A stretch of 64,000 nt of DNA from NCBI GenBank assembly GCA_019416425.1, contig DXXK01000088.1:1-64000 (forward strand), given 5' to 3'. Shown piece by piece: positions 17,084 to 26,580 of the stretch (its first letter is position 1; every line of letters begins with the position of its first letter). This stretch comes from Bacteroidales bacterium (GTDB taxonomy: Bacteria > Bacteroidota > Bacteroidia > Bacteroidales > Muribaculaceae). The notes beneath the pieces are model-generated. The model was given only the letters and a program-made list of their open reading frames with translations. It was not told the DNA's origin and searched no databases. Position numbers and translations under genes: made by a program.

Positions 17084-17563
17084 TTATTCGATATGGATGT
17101 CGTCACGACGTTTGAACATAATCGTGCTATTGTCTCCGATGGTGTTGACCTGCCACCACATGTGGGTGTCAGTCAATTTAACTATCTTGTAAGGATAATT
17201 ACCTGCCCAAATGTCATCACTATCAAGTTCGCCTTGTAAGACAACATCCAATAATGGCTGATGATTTTCCACTTCACGAATAGACCATGTGAAAACACGG
17301 TCATGTTTCGGGATACCAGTGGCCGTAAGAAAGTATGCATTAATATATCCCTGATAACCTCCGAAGCCTTCGTGAATCTGAGCTGATGTTATATGAAGGA
17401 TTTCATTCCATCCAAAAACCTTTTGTTCGCCTGGTGAAACAACCTCCCATGTCCCTGCAAAAAGGTTTAAGTCCGATGCGGTCACATCATCTTTGTCATC
17501 GTCACATCCAACCATCATGAATAAGAGGAGTGGCAAAATCAAAAGCATTAGATACTTGTTCAT
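17084..17563 (-). CDS. Lipoprotein of unknown function, 159 aa
   Basis: The signal peptide ends in a clear lipobox (LLLFMMVGC) followed by acidic DDDKDD, which in Bacteroidota often directs lipoproteins to the cell surface. The mature part begins LNLFAGTWEVVSP, a G-T-W motif seen in lipocalin-like small lipoproteins, and is mostly beta with many aromatics. No enzyme motif is visible. It lies 48 bp downstream of the mannan-locus epimerase but has its own terminator, so membership of that operon is uncertain. Confidence 0.72.
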   Translation of the reverse strand: MNKYLMLLILPLLLFMMVGCDDDKDDVTASDLNLFAGTWEVVSPGEQKVFGWNEILHITSAQIHEGFGGYQGYINAYFLTATGIPKHDRVFTWSIREVENHQPLLDVVLQGELDSDDIWAGNYPYKIVKLTDTHMWWQVNTIGDNSTIMFKRRDDIHIE

Positions 17564-17611
17564 GATCAGTGAGTATTTTCTAAATAACGTAAATATAAGG
17601 CGGTTGTTGCA

Positions 17612-18799
17612 TTACAGTTTTTCGATCAGCTCCAGGCACATGCGGGAGTTGTGGTAGGGGCATTTCCAGAAGCCGGCCTTGTCCTCCGTGCGGTTGGGCT
17701 GCCCGTCGCGAAGGCTCCATACCCATTCGCCCGACTCGTCAAGCATGTTGTCACGGATAAAGCTCCAGGACTCGTAGGCCTTGCTGAGCATCTCTTCCCG
17801 ATTGTGGAACAGATATAGGTATGTCTGACCGATAACATCCTCGGCCTGTACCCACCAATGTTTGTCGTTGTCGTACCGCCCGTCAGGCATACGTTCATAA
17901 ACCATAGAGCCGTCGGCGCAGCGTCCTTCCAAGGCAGCGTCAGCGATATGGCCGGTAGCCGTCAACGTCTTCCGGAACAAGTCGGCATCGCCCAGGACCT
18001 GTGCCGTTTCCAACAACAGCCACGACGCCTCGATGTCATGTCCGTACGAGATGGTTCCGGCTGCCTGCAGGTTCCAGTCATTGTCGAAGAACAATCCCAT
18101 GTGGCCGCGGCCATCAGGCAACACAATCCTGTCCAGGAACAGATTGAGCAATCCGGTGGTAGCCTCGCGCAATTCAGCGCTGTCCCATACCCGGAGCAGG
18201 TTGGTGTATGGCTCGATGATATGCAGATGGGTGTTCATGGTCTTGGCCGTGTTCATGTCTTTGTCGCTGAGCCGCATGTCGGAAAGGGGAGACCAGTCGC
18301 GGGCCAAAGCCTCGATATATCCGCCACGTTCGCGGTCACGGCTGTGGTTCTCGATGTCATGGAAGAGACGGACGGCATATTCCAACGCCTCCTTGTCGCC
18401 CGTGGCCCGTGCGTACTCCGACAGTCCATAGATGGCGAAACCGATGGCGTAGAACTGTTTCTTCGTGTCCAATGGATTGCCCTGGGCGTCGAGCGACCAA
18501 TATATGCCACCATACGCCGGATCATAGAAACGGTCGATTATCTCCCGTTTGGCCCGGGTCGCCATCTCCAGATATTCCGGATTTTCCAATACCCTGTATG
18601 CGGCCGCGAAGGACCACAGCATCCTTGCGTTCAGGATCGCGCCCTTCGGCGCATCGGCCACAAGATCGTCATTGCCGTCCCGACGGCCGTAGAAGCCCCC
18701 TGCCGGGTCGACCATCTTGTCGATCCAGTAGGGGAGTATGTTCTCCTCAAGATTCTGTCGAACCTCGGTACGGAACTTATCATCAAATGTCTTATTCAT
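17612..18799 (-). CDS. Cellobiose 2-epimerase (AGE family)
   Basis: A 395-residue (alpha/alpha)6-barrel enzyme. It would epimerise the reducing sugar of beta-1,4-mannobiose to give mannosyl-glucose in the cytoplasm. Family motifs include IDKMVDPAGGFYGRRDG near the start, the histidine-bearing THLHIIEPYTNLLRVW and ISYGHDIEASWLLLE, and WKCPYHNSRMCLEL at the end. Length is typical. It is the last gene of the four-gene mannan catabolism set; in B. fragilis the gene at this position encodes a characterised cellobiose 2-epimerase. Its start is 6 bp from the upstream transporter stop. N-acetylglucosamine 2-epimerase is the alternative, but the context argues against it. Confidence 0.9.
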   Translation of the reverse strand: MNKTFDDKFRTEVRQNLEENILPYWIDKMVDPAGGFYGRRDGNDDLVADAPKGAILNARMLWSFAAAYRVLENPEYLEMATRAKREIIDRFYDPAYGGIYWSLDAQGNPLDTKKQFYAIGFAIYGLSEYARATGDKEALEYAVRLFHDIENHSRDRERGGYIEALARDWSPLSDMRLSDKDMNTAKTMNTHLHIIEPYTNLLRVWDSAELREATTGLLNLFLDRIVLPDGRGHMGLFFDNDWNLQAAGTISYGHDIEASWLLLETAQVLGDADLFRKTLTATGHIADAALEGRCADGSMVYERMPDGRYDNDKHWWVQAEDVIGQTYLYLFHNREEMLSKAYESWSFIRDNMLDESGEWVWSLRDGQPNRTEDKAGFWKCPYHNSRMCLELIEKL

Positions 18800-18804
18800 C
18801 TTAC

Positions 18805-20247
18805 TTACATTACGTTTGCAAAATCAGTCATTTCGTCCTGGGCTGGAATGTCGATGCTGTCAGCGGCCTGAGCCCTCTGGCTCTTGAGCTTGGCAACAAT
18901 CTCGTTGACCTTCTCGGTGGTCAACGGATAGGCCATTGCGGCGATAGTGGCCAGCACGGCCACAGCGGCAGGAATGAACGACATCAGGTACCACAGGCAA
19001 TTGAGAGCCGACTGTGGCTGGCCCATTCCCGAGGCGGCTTCGCTGTAGCCGAATGCCCCCAGAAGCCATAATACCGCAGCACCTCCGAAAGCACCTCCGA
19101 ACTTCTGGGCCATAGATGACGATGAGAAGATCAGTCCGGTGGATGCAGTCTTATGTCTGAGCTCGGCATAGTCGCTGACATCGGCATACATGGACCACAC
19201 CAACGGTGACATAATGCCGGTCAGTATGGATATGGCGATCTGGAACAGAAGCATCAACCAATAGCCAGAGGGGGTGACGGGGAGAAAGAAGAATCCAACG
19301 CTCAGAATCGCCAGCACAATGTTTACCAGAGTGAAAGTGTTTTTCTTGCCCAATCGCCGGGATATGGGTACTGCCATGGCAACTCCGAGCATATTGGCCA
19401 CCTCGCCGACGCTCAGGAACAAGCCCGAGTAGAACAATACCGACAGGGTGAAGAACACCAGCCGGGCGTCCCCGCCGATGACATCGGCGAAGAAATATGC
19501 TACCGTGGCGCCGCGAACCGTATTGAAAAGATTGAAGCATAGGGCGGCGGCAATAAGTATCCACCATGGACGGTTGGTCAGCAATGTCTTTATGTCCTTG
19601 CCGACACTGATTTTCGAGACGGTCGTAATGCGCTCGCGCGTCAGGCGGAAACAAAGGATGAACAGGATCAGGCACGTGGCGCCGATTACGGCCATCGAAG
19701 TCGTCCAGGAAGCCTGGACCGAATCGCCCGCGCTTGCGAACAAGGAGCACAACGGCTCCCATGCGGCCAATGCGATGAACGAGCCGCCGTAGGCAAAGAA
19801 CATACGGTAGGAGGAGAACACCGTCTTCTGGTTCGGGTCATCGGTCACGACGCCCAGCATGGCGCCGTAAGGCACGTTGATGCAGGTGTAGACGGTCATC
19901 ATCATGATATAGGTCACATACGCCCACACCAGCTTGCCGGCATACGAGAGGTCGGGGGTGGTGAACAGCAGCACTCCGCAGACGGCGAACGGAAGCGCCA
20001 TCCAGAGCAGATAAGGGCGGTACTTGCCCCAGCGGGTATGCGTGCGGTCTGCTATTATTCCCATCATCGGGTCCGATACCGCGTCCCAGATTCGCGTCAC
20101 CAGCACAAGTATGCCGGCATCCACCAGCCGGAGTCCGAAGACATTTGAGTAAAAGAAGGGCAGATAGTAACTGAACACCTTCCAGAACATCGACGACGCC
20201 ATGTCGCCGAAACCATAGCCTATTTTCTCTCTAAGCGGAGTTGTCAT
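18805..20247 (-). CDS. GPH-family sugar/cation symporter
   Basis: A 480-residue inner-membrane carrier of the glycoside-pentoside-hexuronide group. The opening EKIGYGFGDMASSMFWKVFSYYLPFFYSNVFGL and the loop DPMMGIIADRTHTRWGKYRPYLLW are hallmark GPH sequences, with about 12 membrane helices in all. By position between the mannosylglucose phosphorylase and epimerase genes it should import mannobiose from the periplasm. That substrate is inferred from context. Codon use resembles its neighbours. Confidence 0.92.
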   Translation of the reverse strand: MTTPLREKIGYGFGDMASSMFWKVFSYYLPFFYSNVFGLRLVDAGILVLVTRIWDAVSDPMMGIIADRTHTRWGKYRPYLLWMALPFAVCGVLLFTTPDLSYAGKLVWAYVTYIMMMTVYTCINVPYGAMLGVVTDDPNQKTVFSSYRMFFAYGGSFIALAAWEPLCSLFASAGDSVQASWTTSMAVIGATCLILFILCFRLTRERITTVSKISVGKDIKTLLTNRPWWILIAAALCFNLFNTVRGATVAYFFADVIGGDARLVFFTLSVLFYSGLFLSVGEVANMLGVAMAVPISRRLGKKNTFTLVNIVLAILSVGFFFLPVTPSGYWLMLLFQIAISILTGIMSPLVWSMYADVSDYAELRHKTASTGLIFSSSSMAQKFGGAFGGAAVLWLLGAFGYSEAASGMGQPQSALNCLWYLMSFIPAAVAVLATIAAMAYPLTTEKVNEIVAKLKSQRAQAADSIDIPAQDEMTDFANVM

Positions 20248-20322
20248 GATATTGATATTGATGTTTTGGTTTTGGTTTCGGCAGGACTGTCACCGGTCCT
20301 GCCGGAAATGGGCCGCACTGTA

Positions 20323-21507
20323 TCAGTGCATTATTTTAAGATTGCTGTCGATCAGTGCGTTGATTGCCTCCACCGACTTTGTGGTGGTCAGGCCGTCCTG
20401 CGGGGTGTTGAGGCAGTAGTCCACCAGCTGGTCGATTGAGGAGGTAGCCACATGCAGGCGCGTGTCGCTGGAGGCATAGTAGATGAACACCTTGCCGTCC
20501 GGATCGGCTATCCAGCCGTTGGAGAAAAGAACGTTCATCACGTCGCCGCAGTACTCGTCGCCGACCGGCGCCATGAAGTAACCGCCCGGTTCGGCGATCT
20601 TGCGCCAGGGCTCGTCCAGTGCCGTCATGTAGAGGTACAGCACGTAGCGCAGTCCGGAGGCGCAGTTGCGCACGCCGTGGGCCAGATGCAGCCATCCTTT
20701 GGGAGTCTTGATGGGATGCGGGCCCTCGCCGTTCTTCACCTCCTTGATGGTGTGGTAATGACGCTGGTCGATGATGGTCTCCTCGCCGATAACGGCGTTG
20801 GTCATGTCGTTCACCAAGGCCCAGCCGATACCGCCGCCGCTTCCGGTGTCGATGAAGCCGTCCTGCGGACGGGTGTACAGGGCATACTTGCCGTTGACGA
20901 ACTCGGGATGCAGCACCACGTTGCGCTGCTGGCTCTTGCATTTCAGGTCCGGCAGACGCTCCCAGTTGTCCAGGTCCTTGGTACGGGCTATGCCGCATGC
21001 GGCCGTAGCCGCCGACAGGTCGCCGGGCTTGGAGTCATCGTGGCGCTCGGCGCAGAACAGACCGTAGATCCAGCCGTCCTCATGAGCGGTGAGGCGCATG
21101 TCGTAGACATTGGTGGTGGGTATCAGTCCGTCAGGCATGGTCACGGGACGCTCGCGGAAACGGAAATTGTCGATGCCGTTGGGACTCTCGGCGATGGCGA
21201 AGAACGACTTGCGGTCGTTACCCTCCACGCGGACCATCAGCAGATACTTGTCCTGCCACTTGATGGCGCCTGCGTTGAGCGTGGCGTTCACGCCGATGCG
21301 CTCCATGAAGTATGGGTTGGTGGCCGGGTTGAAGTCATATTTCCAGAACGGAGGCACTGACTCGGCCGTGATGATCGGATATTTGTAACGACTGTAGAGT
21401 CCGTTGCCTTCCAGTGCGATGTTCTCGCGACGGATCAGCTCTTCGTATCGGGTCTCGATCAGGTTCTTGCGGTATTCGAATATCTCGGAAGCTTTATTAT
21501 TCTGCAT
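20323..21507 (-). CDS. 4-O-beta-mannosyl-glucose phosphorylase (GH130)
   Basis: A 394-residue cytoplasmic phosphorylase that splits mannosyl-beta-1,4-glucose with phosphate into mannose-1-phosphate and glucose. GH130 features include NPYFMERIGVNATLNAGAI, MVRVEGNDRKSFFAIAESP and TNVYDMRLTAHEDGW, where Asp136 is the probable proton donor by family position. Phosphate-binding basic residues probably lie in QRNVVLHPEF and RHYHTIKEVKNGEGPHPIKT. Length matches the B. fragilis enzyme, and the gene sits between a GH26 mannanase gene and a GPH transporter gene as in that organism. Mannobiose phosphorylase activity is a less likely alternative. Confidence 0.93.
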   Translation of the reverse strand: MQNNKASEIFEYRKNLIETRYEELIRRENIALEGNGLYSRYKYPIITAESVPPFWKYDFNPATNPYFMERIGVNATLNAGAIKWQDKYLLMVRVEGNDRKSFFAIAESPNGIDNFRFRERPVTMPDGLIPTTNVYDMRLTAHEDGWIYGLFCAERHDDSKPGDLSAATAACGIARTKDLDNWERLPDLKCKSQQRNVVLHPEFVNGKYALYTRPQDGFIDTGSGGGIGWALVNDMTNAVIGEETIIDQRHYHTIKEVKNGEGPHPIKTPKGWLHLAHGVRNCASGLRYVLYLYMTALDEPWRKIAEPGGYFMAPVGDEYCGDVMNVLFSNGWIADPDGKVFIYYASSDTRLHVATSSIDQLVDYCLNTPQDGLTTTKSVEAINALIDSNLKIMH

Positions 21508-21512
21508 GATTA

Positions 21513-22613
21513 TTAGTGCTGTTTGGGTACAAAGATAGTCATGGGGTCATCGTGGAACTTCCGGAAGTCGGATACGGCCGGATGACCTTTGTATGGTGTA
21601 TAGTAATGTTTCGGATTGTCATGTGCGTTTCTCCACACTGTCACGTATGCGACGGGGTATTCCTTCAGCAGCGGCATCAGCGTCGAGGTGTACCAGTCGG
21701 GAACGGTGATGGATTCAAGACCGGTTTCGGTGAAGGCCGGAACCTTACCGTGTTTTCTGGCGAGGTCGGTCACGGTCTTGAGCGACCGTCCGGCATCCTC
21801 TATGTAAGTCTCCTTGCCTTCCGCTCCGTTGAAGTGGTAAACGTCGGTGCCTAAGATATCGACGTACTCGTCGCCAGGGTAGCGTTCCATATAATGGTCA
21901 GGCCCCTGCACGCGGTCGGGCGAATATGCCCATACCACATTGTCGACATCCTTGCTGTCCATGGCCAGGCGTGTCAGCTGCCACAGGGTCTTGTACTCAT
22001 CCGGGGTGCAAAGGTTGGCGCCCCACCAGAACCAGCTGCCCGTATGCTCATGCCAGGGACGGAATATCACCGCGAAACGGTTGCCGTCGCTGTCACGCAT
22101 CGAGCCGAGGAAATCGGCCACCGCACCCACTGCATCCGTCATCCAGCGGTTGTCCTCGGGATTGGTCAGGATCCTGTTCACAACGGTGGAGTCGGTGACC
22201 TCCCAGCTTGTTGCCTTGCGGTGCGGAGTGGTCAGGTGCCAGCTGAAGGTGTTGATGCCTCCGCGGGCGTTCTGTGCGATGGCTTCCTGGCGGATCCTGG
22301 CGAAGGGAACTCCATCCAGATTGACGCTGTCTCCGTTCTCGAGGCCTCCCAGGTCCCAGCTCATCACCGCCGGATATTCGCCTGTAGCCTCAAGCACGTC
22401 CGAGCGGCCGGCATCCCATTTCCATGTATGCCCGTACACCGGGTCGTCATGGTGTCCGAACATTACCCGTCCGGAGGCAACCCCCTCCGACAGACGGTCG
22501 ATCAACCGTTCGGCCGGAGTGGTTGCGCAGGCGGCTTCGTATGGGAGCAGCAGGGTAATCAACAATATTGAGAATCTTTCGGTGATTTTATTTTTAAAGT
22601 TCGGTTTCATCAT
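21513..22613 (-). CDS. GH26 beta-mannanase (mannobiose-releasing type)
   Basis: A 366-residue exported (beta/alpha)8 glycoside hydrolase cutting beta-1,4-mannan. The catalytic acid/base glutamate lies in FRPWHEHTGSWFWWG and the nucleophile in AFTETGLESI. GHHDDPVYGHTWKWD and the WDLGGLE segment are typical of Bacteroidota GH26. A hydrophobic signal (SILLITLLLPYEAACA) directs export, probably to the periplasm. It is the first gene of the conserved GH26-GH130-GPH-epimerase set and ends 5 bp before the phosphorylase gene. The ATG at 22610 is an equally good start. Confidence 0.92.
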   Translation of the reverse strand: MMKPNFKNKITERFSILLITLLLPYEAACATTPAERLIDRLSEGVASGRVMFGHHDDPVYGHTWKWDAGRSDVLEATGEYPAVMSWDLGGLENGDSVNLDGVPFARIRQEAIAQNARGGINTFSWHLTTPHRKATSWEVTDSTVVNRILTNPEDNRWMTDAVGAVADFLGSMRDSDGNRFAVIFRPWHEHTGSWFWWGANLCTPDEYKTLWQLTRLAMDSKDVDNVVWAYSPDRVQGPDHYMERYPGDEYVDILGTDVYHFNGAEGKETYIEDAGRSLKTVTDLARKHGKVPAFTETGLESITVPDWYTSTLMPLLKEYPVAYVTVWRNAHDNPKHYYTPYKGHPAVSDFRKFHDDPMTIFVPKQH

Positions 22614-22637
22614 AGCAAAACTAATGAAGATATCGAT

Positions 22638-23831
22638 CTATTTCAGATTGAGCTTGTCACGGTTCAGTACGAACGGGCTGTCCATCACTTGACGCAGCCA
22701 GGAGGATGAGTTGCCGAAACCGTCGGACATCTGGTTGCCCTTGTGGATGTCGTAGGTGTACCACAGCATGAACCATGCCCAGGGAGCGTTGCCCTCGATG
22801 CTCTTCTTCGGATCCGGGATACGTCCGCATTCCGACAGAGCTACCAGCTTCTTGCCGTCCGTCATACGCAGCGCGGCTTCATATGCCTTGGCATCCGGAT
22901 TGGTGTTGTCCTGATACAGGTCCACTCCCACGATGTCGACGTATTCGTCGCCGGGATAGGAAGCCTTCATCCGTGAGGCATAGCCATCCTGATACTGTGC
23001 GGTCCAGACCCAGATCAGGTTGTTCAGTCCGTGATGGTTCACCAGACGGTCGTACATCAGGCGCCACAGGCGGATGGTGTATTCGTCGCCGTACCGGCCC
23101 CACCAGAACCAGGGACCGTACTGGTATGAACCCGCGGCCTCGTGGAGCGGTCGCCACAGTACCGGGATTCCGGCATCGGCCAGCAGCTTGAGTGTCGCGG
23201 CAACCTTGTCGAGGTCCTCAAGAATGAACTTGTTCTGCCAGGTGCCTTCCTTCAACGCCTCGCGGATGTCGAACGATGTCGCGTCGGATCCGGTGATGTT
23301 GAATCCATACTTCTGGGTGTCATGGTTCCTGTAGCCCTCCTCGGAGTCCGGGGCACGCCAGTGCCACATATAGGAAACGATTCCACCCTGTGACCATTGT
23401 GTGCGCGCGGCGCTGATGTCGGAATAATCTATCCAGTTGGCCGGAGAGTCGGGAAGATGGATGAAGTCATAGCCTGTCAGCGCCGGGTATTTCCCGCTGA
23501 CTTTATTGACCCATCCGGCGAAGTCGTTGTTGTTGTTGACGTTGGCCATGGCGCCGGACAGGATCTCCTTGCCGCTGTTGGCAAGCAGCATGGCGTAGAT
23601 CTGGCGGGCCTGGGCCGATGCCGAAGGATTGACCAGGGCGGTCGCGAACTTGTTGTCGGGCTCGTCGGGGTCGGGATTGTCCGGCTTGTCGGGGTCGGGA
23701 TTGTCCGGCTTGTCGGGGTCTTCCTGAACCGGGGGAGCGGGCGCTTCAGGCTCGCCCCCCTGGTTGTTCTTCTCGGAGCATGCCGCCATTGCGACGGCAA
23801 GCATCGGTAGGATATATCTATACAGTCTCAT
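22638..23831 (-). CDS. Surface GH26 beta-mannanase lipoprotein
   Basis: A 397-residue lipoprotein (lipobox AVAMAAC, cysteine 18) with a proline/aspartate linker made of repeated DPDKPDNP units at about residues 35-60, then a GH26 domain. The acid/base glutamate is in LWRPLHEAAGSYQYGPWFWWG and the nucleophile in ALSECGRIPDP. The flexible acidic linker and lipid anchor suggest outward display to attack intact mannan. It differs from the downstream GH26 in lacking a short linkerless N-terminus. It follows the two glycan-binding lipoprotein genes and is transcribed with them. Confidence 0.92.
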   Translation of the reverse strand: MRLYRYILPMLAVAMAACSEKNNQGGEPEAPAPPVQEDPDKPDNPDPDKPDNPDPDEPDNKFATALVNPSASAQARQIYAMLLANSGKEILSGAMANVNNNNDFAGWVNKVSGKYPALTGYDFIHLPDSPANWIDYSDISAARTQWSQGGIVSYMWHWRAPDSEEGYRNHDTQKYGFNITGSDATSFDIREALKEGTWQNKFILEDLDKVAATLKLLADAGIPVLWRPLHEAAGSYQYGPWFWWGRYGDEYTIRLWRLMYDRLVNHHGLNNLIWVWTAQYQDGYASRMKASYPGDEYVDIVGVDLYQDNTNPDAKAYEAALRMTDGKKLVALSECGRIPDPKKSIEGNAPWAWFMLWYTYDIHKGNQMSDGFGNSSSWLRQVMDSPFVLNRDKLNLK

Positions 23832-23846
23832 TTCCGTGATTCTGGA

Positions 23847-25313
23847 TTATTTCGAAGGTGAGAACGCCATGGACTTGATGGTCAGGTTGCATCCGGAGAA
23901 TGCCCATCCTGCGCCGTACATCTCGTCGATATCCTCCTGTGCCAGGTTGATTGTCCACGATGTCTGGCCCGGCTCCATGTTGTGGATGCCGCCGTTGTCG
24001 TCGCGTACGTTAACGAAGCAGGTGCTCCAGTCCTTGCGGTAGCGCGGCTGGATCTGCCACCATCCCTGGGTGCTGTCCTCCTCGAACTCGATTGTCAGCT
24101 GGCCGGGGCCTGTGATGGCCGCCGAGAAGGCCGCCCATACCTCGTCCGCTTTCTCGGAAGCGACCTCGAGGTTCTGTGCCCATCCGCCCAGGTTGACGTT
24201 GCCTACCCAGAAGGTGTTGCCCTCCTTCCTCATCGAGACCGAAGGACTCTCCACTATGATGTTGACGTTCTGCACGAATTCCAGCTTGCCGTCCACCATG
24301 TTGGGCGATGCCTTTACCTTCAGGGTCTTGCCGTCGGCCGATACGCTCCAGCCTGTCTTGGCTGTCTCGCCGCCGGGGAAGCGGATCTCCGTAACGCGGT
24401 CCAGAAGTGTTCCTGTGACGGTCAGCTCCATTCCGGCCGTTACATTCTCCTTGGGATTGATGTCGGTGATGGTGACGGTCGGGAAATTGAAGGAAGGTGT
24501 CGAGATCTTGTCGAGCGAGAAGAGCTCCAGGGTGATGGGACCCGAGCAGGTTGTGGCGGGAACCGTCGTGGTCAGCGACCTGCCGTCGGCAGCAGTAGTG
24601 AACTCAGCCTCGATGTCGCCGGGGAAATATACGGTCTTGACAAGGTTCAGGTGCTCGCCGGTAATGGTTACCGACTCACCGCCGTCCAGGTCGCTCTTGG
24701 AGAGCGATGTCGCGGTGGCTGTGGAGACAGTGTAGACTGTCTCGGAGGTTTCCTCCCACTCGTTGCCGTCGCTGAACACGATCTTGCCGGTCTTGGCCTC
24801 GGCCGGTACGGCTACCTTCAGTTCCTTACGGCTCTGGGATATGAAGTCCTCGGCCTCCACGGTGGCGTTGTTGCCGAAGGTCACCGACGCGATGTTGTAG
24901 ACATAGTCGCCGGTCACGGTCACTACATCACCAGCGTTCAGGACGGAACCCGGTACGGAGATGGCGTCGATGGTGATGGGCTCGGCGTAGGTGATGGTGG
25001 AACGGGTCTTGATCTCCTTGCCGTTCACGATCAGGATCAGATGGCCGGGCAGCGCCTCCTGGGGCACCGTCACCACGACCTTGCTGTCGCTCTTGGATAC
25101 GAAATCCGTGACTTCCACATTTTCCGGGAAGATAACCTTCGACAGTCCGTTCATTCCGGTGCCAATGATCTCGATTGTCTCGCCGCGAAGCACGGGGCAC
25201 GGTCCGAATGTATGGAGCTCGTTGGGGTAGATGTATTCCGACTCATCCGTACATGACACGGCAGTGCCGAGCATCGCTGTCATGACTGCGGCGATGGCCA
25301 CGCTCTTCTTCAT
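23847..25313 (-). CDS. Surface glycan-binding lipoprotein with IPT/TIG repeats (SGBP)
   Basis: A 488-residue lipoprotein (GTAVSCTDES lipobox) with about four immunoglobulin-like IPT/TIG repeats, each with a V-x-x-G-D-x-V-T-V-T-G type strand, for example NAGDVVTVTGDYVYNI, DGGESVTITGEHLNLV and TAGMELTVTGTLLDRV. The last 120 residues form a separate aromatic-rich domain (GWWQIQPRYRKDWSTCF) likely to bind glycan. It occupies the SusE/SusF position behind SusD. I used the second ATG (25313) because it starts directly at the signal peptide. Mannan binding is inferred from the locus. Confidence 0.85.
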   Translation of the reverse strand: MKKSVAIAAVMTAMLGTAVSCTDESEYIYPNELHTFGPCPVLRGETIEIIGTGMNGLSKVIFPENVEVTDFVSKSDSKVVVTVPQEALPGHLILIVNGKEIKTRSTITYAEPITIDAISVPGSVLNAGDVVTVTGDYVYNIASVTFGNNATVEAEDFISQSRKELKVAVPAEAKTGKIVFSDGNEWEETSETVYTVSTATATSLSKSDLDGGESVTITGEHLNLVKTVYFPGDIEAEFTTAADGRSLTTTVPATTCSGPITLELFSLDKISTPSFNFPTVTITDINPKENVTAGMELTVTGTLLDRVTEIRFPGGETAKTGWSVSADGKTLKVKASPNMVDGKLEFVQNVNIIVESPSVSMRKEGNTFWVGNVNLGGWAQNLEVASEKADEVWAAFSAAITGPGQLTIEFEEDSTQGWWQIQPRYRKDWSTCFVNVRDDNGGIHNMEPGQTSWTINLAQEDIDEMYGAGWAFSGCNLTIKSMAFSPSK

Positions 25314-25352
25314 TATGCTGGATATATTGTTCGGTTTCATTGCTGCTCGTGT

Positions 25353-26555
25353 TTATTTCAGTTTGACGATACGGAAGTTGTCCATCTTGACCTTCATCGG
25401 GGCGGTGATGTCGCCGGCGCCGAACACCATTATGTTGAGGTCGGTGTAGTTGGCTATGTCGCCTACCGACATGTTGTCGGCGCTTTCTTCCTTGTTGTAT
25501 TTGAACTCTGTCAGAGGGATGCTTACGGTTACCCAGCCGTCGGTGACGGCATCGGTCTTGGCGCCGTTCTTGATCCACGGCTTCCAGTGGGCCTGGGCGT
25601 ACTGTGCGTCATCGGGGCTGATGTTGCCGCCGGGTGTCCACTTCTGGAACCAGAACAGCATCGGAACATCCTGCCAGGTCTCGATATTGGCCTCGAACTT
25701 GAGGCACAGGTTGGAGATGTCGCCCTGGGCGATGGGCACGTTGCCGTGAGCTGTGTCGGCGTAGCCCCAGTATCCCCACATCAGGCTCTCGTTCCAGCCC
25801 CAGGCTCCAAGCGCCGGTGATTCCATCAGCAGATACTTGCCGCTGATCGAGGTCTCGTCGGCCACCACCGTGCCGCGGCCCCAAGGATTGACGTAACCGT
25901 CGTCGAAGTTGGTGATCAGGCCCGTGGTGTCCATGAAGTTGAATGCCGAGCGGGTGCGTCCGTAGATGGACTCCACAGTGATGGGGCCTTCTGTGACTCC
26001 CTGGGGAACCACCATCGTGATGCTTTGCTGTGTCGACGATACGATGTCGGCAGCCTGCGTCGTGCCAGTGAAGTATACCTTAGGCTCGATGAAGAAGTCT
26101 CCGGTGAGTGTGATCTGGTCGCCTGGACGTGCGTACTCGCAGCTCAGGGATACGATCTGTGGATTGGGCACCACCACCTCGAAGGGATATGTGGATTTCT
26201 TGCCCTTGCCTGTCACCAGTGTGATCTGGTTGGTGACCTCGTCGGGAATTTTATTGGGAATGGTCACGATGATGGAGTAGGAGGTGATGAGTGTGGGGTT
26301 CAGCAGGGCCTTCTGGTCGTTGAACCACACTTCCTGCACGTCTCCCAGATGATTTCCCATCAGGCAGATGTTCTGGCCCATCGCCGCACGCACCAGTAGG
26401 GAGTCGGCAGCCTCCGGATCGCAGACGCGCACATATTCCACGGAGGGTGTCTTGCCCTCGTCCATCTGGGCGTCGGACTTGTCGCACGAGCTTACCGCCG
26501 TTGCGGCTGCGGCCCATGCAAGTGCCGAGGCAAGGATATATATCGCTTTATTCAT
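25353..26555 (-). CDS. Surface glycan-binding lipoprotein, SGBP-B type
   Basis: A 400-residue lipoprotein (signal ending AVSSCDKS) directly after SusD. Two IPT-like domains (GQNICLMGNHLGDVQEVWF; RPGDQITLTGDFFIEPKVYF) precede a C-terminal beta-sandwich of about 190 residues rich in tryptophan (WGWNESLMWGYWGYAD, MLFWFQKWTPGG), like the xyloglucan-binding domain of known SGBPs. It would hold polysaccharide at the surface and hand it to SusC/D. The start at 26555 is 25 bp after the SusD stop; an upstream in-frame start at 26600 would overlap susD. Confidence 0.85.
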   Translation of the reverse strand: MNKAIYILASALAWAAAATAVSSCDKSDAQMDEGKTPSVEYVRVCDPEAADSLLVRAAMGQNICLMGNHLGDVQEVWFNDQKALLNPTLITSYSIIVTIPNKIPDEVTNQITLVTGKGKKSTYPFEVVVPNPQIVSLSCEYARPGDQITLTGDFFIEPKVYFTGTTQAADIVSSTQQSITMVVPQGVTEGPITVESIYGRTRSAFNFMDTTGLITNFDDGYVNPWGRGTVVADETSISGKYLLMESPALGAWGWNESLMWGYWGYADTAHGNVPIAQGDISNLCLKFEANIETWQDVPMLFWFQKWTPGGNISPDDAQYAQAHWKPWIKNGAKTDAVTDGWVTVSIPLTEFKYNKEESADNMSVGDIANYTDLNIMVFGAGDITAPMKVKMDNFRIVKLK

Positions 26556-26580
26556 TGGTTTTTTGATTTTAAGGGTTGGG

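Noticed and set aside
17612..18799. N-acetylglucosamine 2-epimerase
   Set aside because: The fold is shared, but the position at the end of a GH26-GH130-GPH set strongly favours cellobiose 2-epimerase.
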